Below are positions 46,901 to 57,983 of a stretch of 64,000 nucleotides of DNA, piece after piece. The DNA lies in the NCBI GenBank assembly GCA_035610835.1, contig CM069459.1, positions 61,288,923-61,352,922 of the forward strand. Direction: 5' to 3'. Each line of letters starts with the position of its first letter. Within the stretch, counting starts at the first letter, position 1. A model generated the notes under the pieces. That model was not told where the DNA came from and searched no databases. It saw only the letters and a list, made by a program, of their open reading frames with translations. The position numbers and the translations under genes were made by a program. Origin of the DNA: Ophiura sarsii. Lineage: Eukaryota > Echinodermata > Ophiuroidea > Amphilepidida > Ophiuridae.

Positions 46901-48068
46901 GTTTTTCTTTTCTGTTTTGTTTTGTTATTACACAGTTTGTTTTTAAAAATTGACAGGACTGCTTATCGTTCGCTATATTTATTGAATGTTAAATATGATA
47001 CTTTTTTTCTTTTGCAATTTCACTGCGAATATAAAATAAATATAATTGTGTTTACTACTCCGTAGGCCTACATTGAATGGCCCTAGCTAGTCTATGAACA
47101 TGATCTGCAAAGGCCAATTGTTATGTAAATAAGAAGCCAGTCGGCTTATGTCCTTGAATCGATTTTCCTATTTCCTACACTACCTATATTTGTAATTTGC
47201 TTCACAATTCAGAAAAGAGAGTTGTATCTTCAAAAGTACATTACGCGGTTCACGGCTTTCACGGCCTGATTTGGGCGACAGTTTTGGCATGGATTTGATA
47301 CCGTGCTGAACTCATCATGCTCATTGCTGCGAAAGCGTAATTATAAAATGCTGGCGTAACGTTTTAATGGAACTATTTTGAATTCGTGAAAATTATCAGA
47401 TTTGCCTAAATTGACAATTTTTGTTTGCAACCAAGCTTAATTGCTTTAGGATCACGTGAGCATAAAATAAATAAAAATGTTAGACTTGACTTGAGTGTCA
47501 TATCGACTATAATCTAATTGAACGCAACTATACAGATATAGTGCTCATTATGGTTATTTCGATATAACTAAAATAAAATGATACGAGTTGTTCGGAATTT
47601 TATTTTATTTAAACCTTGACTGTAAATAAAACAGATACAAGTCACTGCCCGGGTCGATGACCTTTTCGGACCTTTTATTCACAATTTCATGGTTTCTTAA
47701 ATGAGAAAACATTATACACATTTTGAACAAATAAAATTATATGCGAGGATAGGCCTATTCGTTTGTGTTAATTTTCCACAAGAACAAATGAATTAGATGT
47801 TGTCCATATTATTGGTCTAATACATACATCACCTGATAATTTACAATGTACATGTATATCCCGCTGCATATAGTTTGCAATAGTGAACATTATTTTCATG
47901 ACGTCAGTTTTCAGCAATGTCAAACATGTCAAAAGTAAAGGTATTTTTCCCCCGAGATTGACTACAGTTCTCTTGTGTCAATTTCAATGGTACAAAGATC
48001 AGGAAAAATTGTAGGTTACGCTATTGTTCCTTTTTTGCCAACTACCTTTTCTATTATATAAGCCAGTT
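46901..48068. other. Interior of the 5.7-kb element, nothing recognised
   Basis: No open frame of note and no known motif. Confidence 0.4.
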
Positions 48069-48072
48069 TTAA

Positions 48073-48289
48073 CACTTTCCACGTGGCAGGCGTCAGACGA
48101 CATTCTAAAATGTCTCAAACTGTTGTCAAAATTGTTAAATTTCATAACCATACTTGGAATCAGCATGTGAAATGCATTGAAATAAATACAAACATGCCTC
48201 GTATTGGTTCAGTAATCCTTGAGATAGATTGGGAAAGATTTCTGAACATCTGTTTTTATATGGTAAAACCAATAGCCGCGTGGAAAGTG
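48073..48289 (-). mobile_element. TTAA-flanked MITE, family A, copy 5
   Basis: CACTTTCCACGTGGCAGGCG to CCGCGTGGAAAGTG, 217 bp, TTAA at the left (48069-48072) and TTAC at the right. It lies inside the 5.7-kb element, so it may be a later insertion. Confidence 0.82.
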
Positions 48290-48293
48290 TTAC

Positions 48294-49066
48294 GCAATAT
48301 TCCGTAATTGTAGCTTTGAATCTCAGCTACAAGTATATTGATATCAGTACCATATGTTCAGTGAAAACCAAATTTCCATTTAGTGTGAATTTCTGTGAAA
48401 TAAGGTCAAATATAACCGGTCTAAATTTCAGATATCTCTTTCACTTCACAGACTGCAAACAATAGAATTTGATATTAAATTGCATTTTGATTATCCAGAT
48501 CCAGGTCAAGACAACCATTAAGCTTTACCCTATAAGAAATACTGCAAAAGTAGTTTGTTTTTGAACTGAGATATATCAATTACAGGACTAACTGAAGATG
48601 ATTCAAGTCTCTTCACGAATTGATTTTCTGTACGGTTGACTATCTGATTGGTTATTCTGAAGGTTGCACACACAGAAACTCATAAAGATTCTAAAGATTT
48701 AACATAAGAGGCATCACTATGACATACATTTTACAATGAATGTGACCGATTAGAAATATTCCAGATATGCTAAAAGAGTTCATATTACTTTAGTATGCTA
48801 TCTGCAAGTACAAAACCTTTAACTCTTGCAATATGATCGTTCCATATTATATTTAGATATAATCCAACAGTAATTCCATTTTCTGTGTTGAAATCGCAGT
48901 CTTAGATCTATCGATACAATACGGAGAAAAACAGCAAAAACATGACTGTATACATTTTGAGGGTAATTTTCCGTTTTCGCTGTCCAAAATCTCTCTCTCT
49001 CGTCTTGACCACATCATACCACAGGTGAAACAGATATTTTATTTGTACTGTGAAACACTGTGAGAC
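48294..49066. other. Interior of the 5.7-kb element, nothing recognised
   Basis: AT-rich, without recognisable features. Confidence 0.4.
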
Positions 49067-49070
49067 TTAA

Positions 49071-49449
49071 AGGCATATTATGTGATCTTTTCCAAGTAGC
49101 GCCCTCTATCATTGATTTTACTATGAAACCAGATTTTCTTGCAGATTTGCATTTTTGATCATAAATCATAAAGATCTTCTAAGTTACAGATCGATACGAT
49201 TTCTAATTACTTCAAAATCATGCATGGTTTGAAAATAGATTGTACCGAGCGGTACAATCTTTTTTATTTTAAATTTTACTCTAAATTCACTCTAAAACTA
49301 TGATTTTGAGGTTATTAGGAATCGTATCACTCTGTACCTTGGAATATATTCATGATTTATGATCAGAAAAGTAAATCTGCAAGAAAATCTGCTTCTAATT
49401 TTTCCAGGATTGAGGGCGTCCCCTGGAAAAGATCACAGGTGGGTATGCC
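49071..49449. mobile_element. Foldback element, nearly full palindrome
   Basis: The left arm (GTGATCTTTTCC, GCGCCCTCTATCATTG, TTGCAGATTTGCATTT) is inverted in the right arm. The centre is GATTGTACCGAGCGGTACAA at about 49238. TTAA precedes the left end; the right equivalent is lost. About 379 bp. Confidence 0.65.
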
Positions 49450-50086
49450 GACTAGTTTTATGTTTAAACTCAACATTATAAACATGATAAAGGCGACCGT
49501 CGTAGCGGGTGCGCCAGCAAGTGGCTCAATAAGTTGTAAAATAAGTTTTTAACATTAACAATTTCTGAGGCCCCATGAGCTATAAAATGTTTGATTGTAT
49601 AACTCAAAACAATACACATTGAAATCACTTTCAAACATGGTAAACACGTGCTCATTCTTCAGATTCCATTCATGTGGGTTTTTGCAAAAGAAATTGTCAA
49701 CACTTCAGTGTTAGGCTAACATTACATAAATGAAACGTATTCCAAAGTGTTCAGAAAACATAAGTCAAATGCGCAAAATTGTCTGTTTCCAATTTGGTGC
49801 ATTTATTCATACACAGGCTGTCACAAAATGATATATACCCATCGATGCCCAAATTTGAAATACCAGGGTTTGAGTAAAAACTAAGAATGTATCGCCATTT
49901 TATATGTTCATTCTGTTTTGAGACAAAATCGCAACTTAACAGTGGACTAACCACACACCGTTGCTTCAATTGCTTGACAAATCTACCACTGTTTATTATA
50001 TGGAAGTGACTATACGACCTATCATCGGGTAGCCAATTGCTTCACCAGACTATACAACCTATGGTACCAGACTGTACAACCTATAG
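49450..50086. other. Interior of the 5.7-kb element, nothing recognised
   Basis: Short frames only; no recognised feature. Confidence 0.4.
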
Positions 50087-50230
50087 TTAGGGTAAGGGTA
50101 ATGGTTAGGTAGGGTTATGGTCAGGGTAAGGGTAAGGGTAAGGGTAAAGGTAAGGGTAAGGGTTAGGGTTATAGGGTTAGGGTTAGCCTTATGGTTAGTT
50201 AGGGTTAGGGTTGGGTAAGGTAGGGTTAGG
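50087..50230 (+). repeat. Interstitial telomere-like repeats (TTAGGG / TAAGGG)
   Basis: About 20 degenerate hexamers of TTAGGG and GTAAGGG type. TTAGGG is the telomeric repeat of deuterostomes, but this tract is too mixed and is internal, so it is an interstitial or microsatellite tract rather than a chromosome end. Confidence 0.75.
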
Positions 50231-50745
50231 CCAAGAAAAATAAATTGTTTGTTTGTCCACGTCCGACCGACCGTGTACCTGTGGTGCCGACCGTATTTTT
50301 TTTCTTTCTTTTCGATTATTTTTTTAAAACAACATTTTTAGCAATTTGAACGGCCAAACGGACCGTTTTATTCCTGATTTCGTATGACATATTCAATCTG
50401 GTCTTTATAACACCATCCCCCAATGCGCAATCTCGTGTAACATGATGTTTATTGCGTGAACTTGGCACCCGCGGGGACTATTAAAAGGACTTAATTAAAA
50501 TTGTTCGCACGTGCAAGTGATGTCATTTTTTATACTGTAAGAAAATATGAAGAAATCTAGTTATTTGTTCCCAAAATGTTGCTCAACGGCATGAATATTA
50601 ATTTCAACATAGTATAAAAAGTTGGGGTAGTTAGTACAGGAAAAATAGGTTTAGTAATACTCTCACGTTTATATTTCTAACAAAACTTCAACACAACGTT
50701 CTTTCGCTTTCTGTAATAATGGCGGCGACCTCAGGCCCGTAACTA

Positions 50746-50778
50746 GGGGGGGGGGGGGGGGGCGGGGGGGGGGGCGGA
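50746..50778 (+). repeat. Interrupted poly-G run
   Basis: Three G tracts broken by single C bases; directly precedes the 21-bp minisatellite. Confidence 0.85.
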
Positions 50779-50790
50779 ATCTGAAAAAGT

Positions 50791-50927
50791 CCTTTTTTTT
50801 GTACCAATGTACCTTTTTTTTGTACCAATGTACCTTTTTTTTGTACCAATGTACCTTTTTTTGGTACCAATGTACCTTTTTTGGGTACCAATGTACCTTT
50901 TTTTGTTACTAATGTACCTTTTTTTGT
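50791..50927 (+). repeat. 21-bp minisatellite, about 6.5 units
   Basis: Units of GTACCAATGTACC followed by seven to eight T. Because 21 is divisible by three, the minus strand reads a KKGTLV(P/Q) heptapeptide repeat within the 84-codon frame 50688-50942. Nothing suggests that the frame is expressed. Confidence 0.85.
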
Positions 50928-51155
50928 GAAAACGCCCCCCACCTACCCCAATTTTCCGAAAAACACCCCATTTCCCATTTTGAAAAGCGTTTTTTCGAGC
51001 CGTTTGGGACTAAAACATGTCCTAACTTTTATTGTCAAAGCGATGTGTTTTGTGTTTGGACACAGTATCCATGCCGAATTTAAATTCCCAAATACAATAT
51101 CCGTATAAAAAACCCCAAGATCTTTTAACACTCCCGACCCTACCTTTTGTTGGCC

Positions 51156-51211
51156 TTAGGGTTAGGGTAAGAGTTAGAGTTAGGGTTGGGGTTAGGATTA
51201 GGGTAAGGGTT
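51156..51211 (+). repeat. Second interstitial TTAGGG-like tract
   Basis: About nine degenerate TTAGGG hexamers, 0.9 kb from the first tract and in the same orientation. Confidence 0.7.
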
Positions 51212-51747
51212 GCTGCTGGATCATCGGCTGTATAGCTTTTCACGAAATAGCTGCACGGTCATTTGTATATAGCTTTTGCCTATAGCAGCTTGGATTATAT
51301 TATATTGAGATCAAATTCAAACATCCTTTTCGAGCCGCGAAATCCGTGAACCGTCCTAGCTGAGTTTTAAATATATTACTCAGAAACTACAAATGGTGGT
51401 GTATTTATTTCAATAATAATAATACAGGCACATTGATTTGTATTACATAACGGCTGGCATTTACTTTACAAGTTTAGCTCAATCGATAATAACACACAAC
51501 GAGTTTCTATTGTATTGGCCTGTTGCATGAGTAGGACAGTGCGGTGCGGTGGTATACCGCGGTACATGTCACCTTTCATGATGCCATGCACACTAACCAG
51601 TCAGTGGAAAATTAAAATGAAATCGTAAATAATTCCACATTCCAAAATAAACTATAATGGAACAATAATGAATGATTATACGAAATGATGAATAATATCG
51701 AAAACTAATTTTAAAAAATGTATATAAACGATTAAAATAAAATGTCA

Positions 51748-51818
51748 AGCCGTGATAGGATTCGAACCCACGACCTCCGGATTACTAGTCCAATGCTCTA
51801 CCGCTGAGCCAACCATGC
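51748..51818 (-). tRNA. tRNA-like sequence, Thr(AGT)-type anticodon loop (right arm)
   Basis: On the minus strand, the D arm (GCTC-AGCGGTA-GAGC), anticodon arm (TTGGA-CTAGTAA-TCCGG, anticodon AGT), variable AGGTC and T arm (GTGGG-TTCGAAT-CCTAT) all form. The A and B boxes are intact. The seven-base acceptor ends GCATGGT and CACGGCT do not pair, so a working tRNA is unlikely. It mirrors the tRNA-like unit at 46828, both facing into the large element. Confidence 0.6.
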
Positions 51819-52181
51819 GCTATGAGAACTCGATAACAAACAAAAGTAATATGGTTCAACATACCACTCTTCTATAAATTAGATGTTTAAAATGCTTTAT
51901 ATTTCTTAATCTTTGCAGTTTCAAGATAGTTTCTCGCTCAAAAGTTGTTTATTTACTGTTAAAGAATGTAATTCTGATTTAAATGTAACGAATAACACTA
52001 CTTTTTGAAACAATTCTAGATATATTATATTTCGTTCGTACAGCATTTTGTCGATTTATGTGCACATCTTTTACGACTAAGAATTGCATCATGGGCTTTT
52101 TGCCGGGCACGCCAGGACTTGGGAGCGAAGCGAGTCATGTGATTTTTGTCCAGGACAAACACTTGAGATGTACACGCCCCT

Positions 52182-52539
52182 TTAACATTTTTCTTCAAGT
52201 TCATGATATTTTGTGATCATTGAAGTACAACATTTATATAAGGTAACCCTGAAAGTTCCGAGAAATAAGCCCCCGGTCTTGGACTGCTGGCGTGTCGCTC
52301 TCATGTATCATCAACAAATTGAGCAGTGTTGACAGAACGTATACATTCAAAATTACACAAAACCTGCAAAATGTACTGAAAAGATTTCTTTTTGCACTGT
52401 GATAATATATATGAGTCCTAAAATCAGGATTATATTCTAAATTTAATCATTTGAGAGGAATAAGTACATTTCCTGATTACCTTTGATTATGATTGGGCCA
52501 CAGGATGCTCAGATAGAGAGAAAAGCCGAGTGTCATCGG
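52182..52539 (+). repeat. Dispersed repeat H, copy 2, middle piece
   Basis: Resumes the match to 39305-39640 after the 5.7-kb element, ending at GTCATCGG, where a hAT element interrupts it. Confidence 0.7.
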
Positions 52540-53247
52540 CAGGGATAGCACTGGATCAAAAATGTGAGAGGTCCCATGACATTTTTCAGGACCCCGTAGG
52601 ACTTCAAAAAACAAATTTAAGGGGTCCCCCAAGAAATTGAGGGCTCCTGAAGTTTGGGTATTTGAAAATTTTACTTTTTTACGGACAGTTTTAATGAATT
52701 TATATTGTGAGCAAAGGATGTATATGTAATTTACAGAATTTCTTAAAGGGACACAATGTCATGTTGAATTTTTTTAATTTAAATTAATTTACTTCAGAAT
52801 TCTAGAAGAACATTAACATTTATTGTTGTTTCTACTATAAAAAAACCCAGCAAAACTTGATTAAAACAGTGTTTTAAATATGTTGGAATACCACCCTTAA
52901 CCATGTAAAATGCTGATCTGCCGGAGATCAGCTTTTATGAATCGACGTTTTGTTGTACAAAGAGGGCTGATTTTTCTTAATCCTTATAGGTGTAAGTTCA
53001 TACATGTGATACAATTGTAAAAATATCCAAATCCCAGTTTTTATCATATATTTTTGTAATTGAAGGCGCTGCCTCCACCAAATCTCTTAATGCCCCTTTA
53101 AGGTTTCCATTTCCATACATCGTCAAATTTAAGGGGTCCCTTCAATTTGGATCGGGACCCGCAAGTCTTTCCAATTTGAAACCTGACGCGTCACTACAAG
53201 AAAGTGAGAGGTCTAGGACGCGCAGCCGCGTCAGAATGCGACCCCTG
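52540..53247. mobile_element. hAT transposon with 8-bp target duplication, carrying a nested TTAA element
   Basis: Left end CAGGGATAGCAC; right end inverted reads CAGGGGTCGCAT. A perfect 8-bp duplication GTCATCGG flanks it (52532-52539, 53248-53255). Total 708 bp, of which 351 belong to the nested family B element. No transposase. Confidence 0.85.
52747..53097 (+). mobile_element. TTAA-flanked MITE, family B, copy 2
   Basis: Bounded by TTAA at 52743-52746 and 53098-53101, with termini AGGGACA and the inverse of AGGGGCA. The interior matches 1408-1819 in inverse orientation. It was inserted after the hAT element that contains it. Confidence 0.8.
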
Positions 53248-53310
53248 GTCATCGGTAAGGACTACAATCATTTAGTGGTGTGAAATCTGAAGCAAACTAA
53301 TTGCACACTA
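53248..53310 (+). repeat. Dispersed repeat H, copy 2, right piece
   Basis: After the duplicated GTCATCGG, the sequence (TAAGGACT...TAGTGGTGTGAAATCTGAAG) matches about 39652-39690 of copy 1. Confidence 0.55.
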
Positions 53311-53315
53311 AAGGG

Positions 53316-53453
53316 CTCAGCAGACTCCACAACGCTCAAACGCTGAGCGCAAGCGTTGACCACCGTTAACCAATCAGGCTAGGTCATTTTGTTGTGGTGG
53401 CGCTGCTACGCATGTGTGAGAGCGCATAGAGTTCGAGCGTTGTGGAGTCTGAG
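53316..53453. mobile_element. Short inverted-repeat element
   Basis: CTCAGCAGACTCCACAACGC at the left is inverted as GCGTTGTGGAGTCTGAG at 53437-53453. About 138 bp with a GC-rich middle containing CGCTGAGCGCAAGCG. Confidence 0.55.
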
Positions 53454-54287
53454 CGATTTGTTGATGACTATGAGACTGCAAAAGCAATGACATTTTCCCA
53501 ATTGAAAGCAATTGACATTCGCGTGGCGGCATTAAGAAATAACATGTTGTTTTTACCACTAACGAGTGTTGTTCTGTCGAGTGCAAATGCGTCCTTGCAC
53601 AAACACATTATTTTCCAAGTGTGTTTTTGTGGCTAGCTTTGGTTTCTTCGTTATTACTACAATGATTTACGTGCTTTTAAATTTCAATAACGTATTCAAG
53701 TATTCTATCTTAACACGAGTAATTATCGTTGTTTTAATAAGCTCTCATTGGACGTATAGTCGCGGTTATAAAACAAGGTTACCATCATACACTTGACTTT
53801 CGTTATTAAAGCTCTGGTCAGGAATATATTCAACGTTTTCAACGTTAACGTTATATCATACTATAAATTCAGCCAATAATATATTATAATATTACAACAA
53901 CAAAAAACAGTGGCACTGGTGTTTTATATCCCACATTTAATTATTTTCTTACGATGAAAATCATTTTCCTGAGATAAATGCGACTGAATTAAAAACAGGG
54001 ATTTGTGATGCAAATTATCACCTTCGTTTTAATCATCGCATACTATAATTATCTTCCCAGTCTATATCTATGAATGTTGCTACTATTAATCATTCGTATC
54101 ACAACTAAGTACAACAATAAATGAGGAAACATTGTCAAAGAGATATTGTTTACGTGACATTGCATGCTTCTGGAGGCGATTACAATTCTTTATATCATCA
54201 ACACCAGTCAATGAACCTTGACAATTTTAATAGAGAAGATTGGTTCCTTTGGAGTGCCATTGTGAATATATCTAGGATACCATTTCT
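53454..54287. other. Intergenic, no gene recognised
   Basis: Frames of 64-76 codons with no domain pattern. Confidence 0.4.
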
Positions 54288-54347
54288 GGTGAATTTTGGG
54301 GTCGGAAAAAGAATCTGTTGCCGTGTGGTGTAGTAGGGTTAGGGTTA
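54288..54347 (+). repeat. Short direct repeat, copy 1
   Basis: GGTGAATTTTGGGGTCGGAA through GCCGTGTGGTGTAGTAGGGT matches 54609-54668. GTGGTGTAGT also starts the tRNA-like unit between them. Confidence 0.75.
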
Positions 54348-54532
54348 AGCAGCATTGTTTTTCCTATTTTTTTTCATTCCAATTTAATTTCATCACTATA
54401 AATCCCTATCCCTACTACAACACACGGCAACAATACGGCCAGCCTGTTTTTTATAACCCCGCGTGCACGTTTTTTGGGCTCCAAAATGGACCCCGACTAT
54501 ATAACGAGGCGAATATACTGTGCCGAGTAGTG

Positions 54533-54582
54533 GAGACGTGGTGTAGTGGATTCGCAGCTTGGTCCGGGGTTCAAATCCCGGG
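54533..54582 (+). tRNA. tRNA-like fragment lacking an anticodon arm
   Basis: A-box-like GTGGTGTAGTGGA and B-box GGTTCAAATCC with a complete T arm (CCGGG-TTCAAAT-CCCGG), but only about 15 bases between them. It resembles a tRNA-derived SINE head or a deleted tRNA pseudogene. Confidence 0.4.
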
Positions 54583-54608
54583 GGGGGGGGGGGAGCGGGG
54601 ACATTTCA

Positions 54609-54668
54609 GGTGAATTTTGGGGGCCGGAAAAGAATATGTTGCCGTGTGGTGTAGTAGGGTTTGGGTTA
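54609..54668 (+). repeat. Short direct repeat, copy 2
   Basis: Near-identical to 54288-54347; the pair flanks the tRNA-like fragment and a poly-G run. Confidence 0.75.
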
Positions 54669-55146
54669 ATGAGAACGCATTAACGCATCATAAGTGGACT
54701 CGGATCCACGTACACCGGACCTTTCGTACACTGTATTGCACCACTAGCTAGAATTATTAAATCGCCACTCGGGCGGGGTAGTAGATCATCGTTTTAAAAA
54801 ACAAACCCGTAAACATCAAACACAGTTAATATTTCAGAAATTAAATAATCCTTTTTTATATTAAAAGTTATTTCTGCCGGAGCATATGAACATTCGGTTA
54901 AGTGGACCCTATATTAATGTACATCAGAGTATTTGTGTATTCATCGCGCAGAGGGATCCCAGTACGAGAACGCGATTTGTATGTGGACTCGAACCGTACG
55001 CACAAGTCCACATAATTATTGTTTTCTATAGTGGGAACACGACCTAATTCTAGCTATTCTGAAAAGAGTGACAATTACGCTGAGAGCTGTCCCACGAGCT
55101 CTCAATGAGTGAGTTGGGGCTCTTTTTGGCATCATTAAGAGAGTAA

Positions 55147-55402
55147 GGGCATGTTCACATTAGAGCAAGCTTTCCCCACCTCCGGGATAAAACCCGGGTA
55201 TATATCCGGATAAAAAAGCCTACAGCATGAACAGGAATTTGTGGTAAAATAATGATCTAGATTAACATTTTGAAACTTGGAAAAGTGCAGGTTACAATCC
55301 GCATACAATCCGGATAATATCCGCATCGATCGTAGTACGAACGTGTTTTTATCAAGAATCCGGATAAACTCGTGTCCCGGATACTATAGTTTAAACACGC
55401 CC
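55147..55402. mobile_element. Harbinger-like MITE with TAA target duplication
   Basis: Left GGGCATGTTCACAT and right inverted GGGCGTGTTTAAAC, with TAA on both sides (55144-55146, 55403-55405). The interior repeats ATCCGGAT words (TATCCGGATAA and similar). 256 bp, non-coding. Confidence 0.65.
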
Positions 55403-55405
55403 TAA

Positions 55406-56133
55406 GTCGCTTCACCATTTTCAAGGCAGCTACAGCCAGCAGGGAGGCACGCTGCATGTCAGATTTTGTTGTACGCAAGAAAACAATGGAGTCTCAGTAA
55501 CTGCAATGCAATATTTGCATGAAATAGCTTCGGAAAATGGTCTATTTGGGCATCTCATAAACTGAGACCCGTGTTAAAAATCATGTAGAATTTTAGAGGA
55601 CGGTCAATAACATCTGCAGAACGGTAAAATGTGAAGTATTAAACACGTTTTGTGACCAAATGTATGTCGTAAAATGTTAGAAAATCTGTGGTCTTCGAAT
55701 TACAGGAATCATAACTTGTTCTAAACCTCACCAAATCATGAAATGAACCCTCGTCTACAAAAAAAGTCCATGTATACGGATTGCTCTTTCTGCTTGGAGA
55801 TATAGCGAAGACCACGGACACTTCATAGCTTCATACCACGGAATGAAATCCGCCATAGACATTACATGGCAAAAATCGTACAGATTTGCACTGCAGTCCT
55901 CTGTGTAGGGAGTGTTGACAATAGCAAGGTCGTTTGACTATTGTGTGTGTGCATGTTTGTGACGACTGACCCCGTTTAACAATCTTCATAGCTTTCATTT
56001 AGGGCTTGGGTGACCTAACTATTGACTGGCTATTACCGACTCGTATTTTTTCCATCTCTTACTCACTCTCTGGTATTAACTTTGTGATGACCAAGTGATT
56101 GACTACCTACATTAACATGCGTCGTATTTGCAA
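55406..56133. other. Intergenic, no gene recognised
   Basis: No recognised features. Confidence 0.4.
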
Positions 56134-56350
56134 CACTTTCCTAATAAGTTTTACCATCACAAAACAGATTTTTCAGAAACCTTCCCAACTTTTAAAGCCT
56201 ATCTCAAGAGTTACTGAACCAATACAACGGATGTTTGTACATTTTTTAATGCATTTTTCATAATAATTCCAAATATGGTAATGCCATTCAATTATTTTGA
56301 CATTTTTAAAACATTTTGTGAAATTTTGGACGCCTGCCGCATGGAAAGTG
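56134..56350 (+). mobile_element. TTAA-flanked MITE, family A, copy 6
   Basis: CACTTTCC...GCCGCATGGAAAGTG, 217 bp, with a body matching the copy at 17142. The flanking TTAA has decayed on both sides, so this is the oldest-looking copy. Confidence 0.78.
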
Positions 56351-57519
56351 TAAACACGAATCTTATTTGCATGAACCCTTCATTACGCGTTGGCTACAAC
56401 TGAGTGTAACAAGCGTACGTAATTGATGCTAGTACAGTCCACTACACTTCATAATATCCACACGGCAATTAGTATTTTAACAAGATACACTACTCACTAA
56501 ACGCTTGTGTTAATTATGTATTCAAAACAGGCACCCTGAGTACAGATGGGGCGACCACTATCAAAACATTTTATTCTAATGTCCAACGCCAGTACAGCTG
56601 CGGGCTGCACACGTGGGTAATAATTTAAAAATCCTATTTTCTTAAAAAAATGTTCCCAACATGTTATCAAAAAAGAAGGGAAAAGGGTTATATACATATT
56701 GGCGTAAAACGAGAAATATATATATTTTAACAGAAAATCTGATGACAAAATCGTCCCGGTGTAGACGGAGATATAGTCCCCTGTAACTATAGTCCGATAT
56801 GTATAGTAAAGTATAGGGCACTCATCTATACACGCAATACTAATTTCACGTTTCATTCCGTGTACATGTCTATGTAAGCCGGACTATTGCTCCAGGGGAC
56901 TATAGCTCATTTCACACCGGTCTAAAAGTGATTAGCTCTTCTTATTGCCTAACCCTTAATATTTTGAATAATCAGCTATTGAACCTATAAGACTTTACTA
57001 ATGTTACAAACTAGATGATACCCTTACGGCCGGGATGGTATAATACCCATCTCTTTTATTAAAACGTAACATACACCGTAGCCCCATCTGTATGATTCGT
57101 TTGATACAGAGGATGAGTCTCATCTTTACGCCTCCGTATTAGAGTCAAATTTCCTGATATCAATAAAAGAAGGTAACCTTATACGTAATGTTTTAATAAA
57201 ACAGGTCCTTAAGGTGGCTGCTGTTTTTAGATGAGCTAAGTTTGCCATTTAAAGGTCCGGATTAATGAACCATGGATGCATACATTATGTACGTGAGAGT
57301 CGTATCGCCGTTCTACCGCGTCGGTACACATCTGTTATTGAAGGTATTATGTCTGTTCTTAAAAGAAAATAGTCAGTTTCGAATTTGATTTGCATATCGT
57401 TTTAGAAAATCGTGACTTTAACAAGACCGATGCTTGGACATAGGTACACGCAATTATCCTTACCGTGATTCTATGCCTATTTGGGCTTTTCTCTCGGAAT
57501 AGCCAAGATGCACACGAAA
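56351..57519. other. Intergenic, no gene recognised
   Basis: A 119-codon minus frame (56497-56856) is low-complexity and hydrophobic without a recognised domain. GGGGACTATAG words at 56767-56780 and 56897-56906 are partly inverted to each other. Confidence 0.4.
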
Positions 57520-57521
57520 TA

Positions 57522-57983
57522 TAAACTGCTCACAAAAAGTATCGAAACACTTAGAAATGATCCAATATATAACGGCTCGAAAAGGTATGCATTAATCGAA
57601 GCAAATATCCAAGTGCACAATTTTGTTCTGCGTATTTTGACACCTCGATCGATGAGATACGATGTTGCGGAGCGGAGTTATTGTCAATTCAATGATCGTG
57701 GGTCCAGTTTCAAAAGTGACACTCGAATCCCTTGAAAATCACGAATCTGATCATTCTAAACAGTAATGCAAATATCTTTCTAGGATGATTGTCACTTTTG
57801 AAATTGGACCCACGACCATTGAAATGACAATAACTCCGCTCCGCAACATCGTATCTCATCGATCGAGGTGTCAAAATACGCAGAAACAAATTGTGCACTT
57901 GGATATTTGCTTCGATTAATGCATACCTTTTCGAGCCGTTATATATTGGATTCGTGTTTCGATACTTTTTGTGAGCAGTTTAT
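57522..57983. mobile_element. Tc1/mariner-like foldback MITE
   Basis: The ends TAAACTGCTCACAAAAAGTA are inverted at the right; the arms are about 200 bp and highly similar (GATGTTGCGGAGCGGAGTTA in both), separated by a spacer of roughly 50 bp. TA-rich flanks fit a TA target. The same peptide-like frame (about 60-84 codons) appears on both arms and is a by-product of the palindrome. Confidence 0.75.

Larger units (their letters stand above)
46460..52181. mobile_element. 5.7-kb TTAA-flanked element with long inverted arms carrying tRNA-like sequences
   Basis: The ends AGGGGCGTGTACATCTCAAG are inverted copies: about 50 bp almost identical, then roughly 400 bp of diverged similarity. TTAA flanks both sides (46456-46459, 52182-52185). 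Repeat H at 39229 gives the empty site. Both arms share words such as GAACGAAATA, CTAGAATYGTTTC and AAATATAAAGCATTTTA in the same order and end in tRNA-like sequence facing inward. Between the arms lie a family A MITE, a foldback element and interstitial TTAGGG repeats, but no transposase frame, so the element is non-autonomous. Confidence 0.78.

Noticed and set aside
50087..50230. True telomere end
   Set aside because: The repeats are degenerate and internal, with long non-telomeric sequence on both sides.
51022..51243. Frames with LTLTLTL / VRVRVRV repeats
   Set aside because: Translations of the interstitial TTAGGG-like tract.
57481..57898. Two frames with the same peptide (LRILTPRSMRYDVAERSYC)
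   Set aside because: They lie on opposite arms of a palindromic MITE, so the similarity comes from the inverted repeat and not from a gene family.
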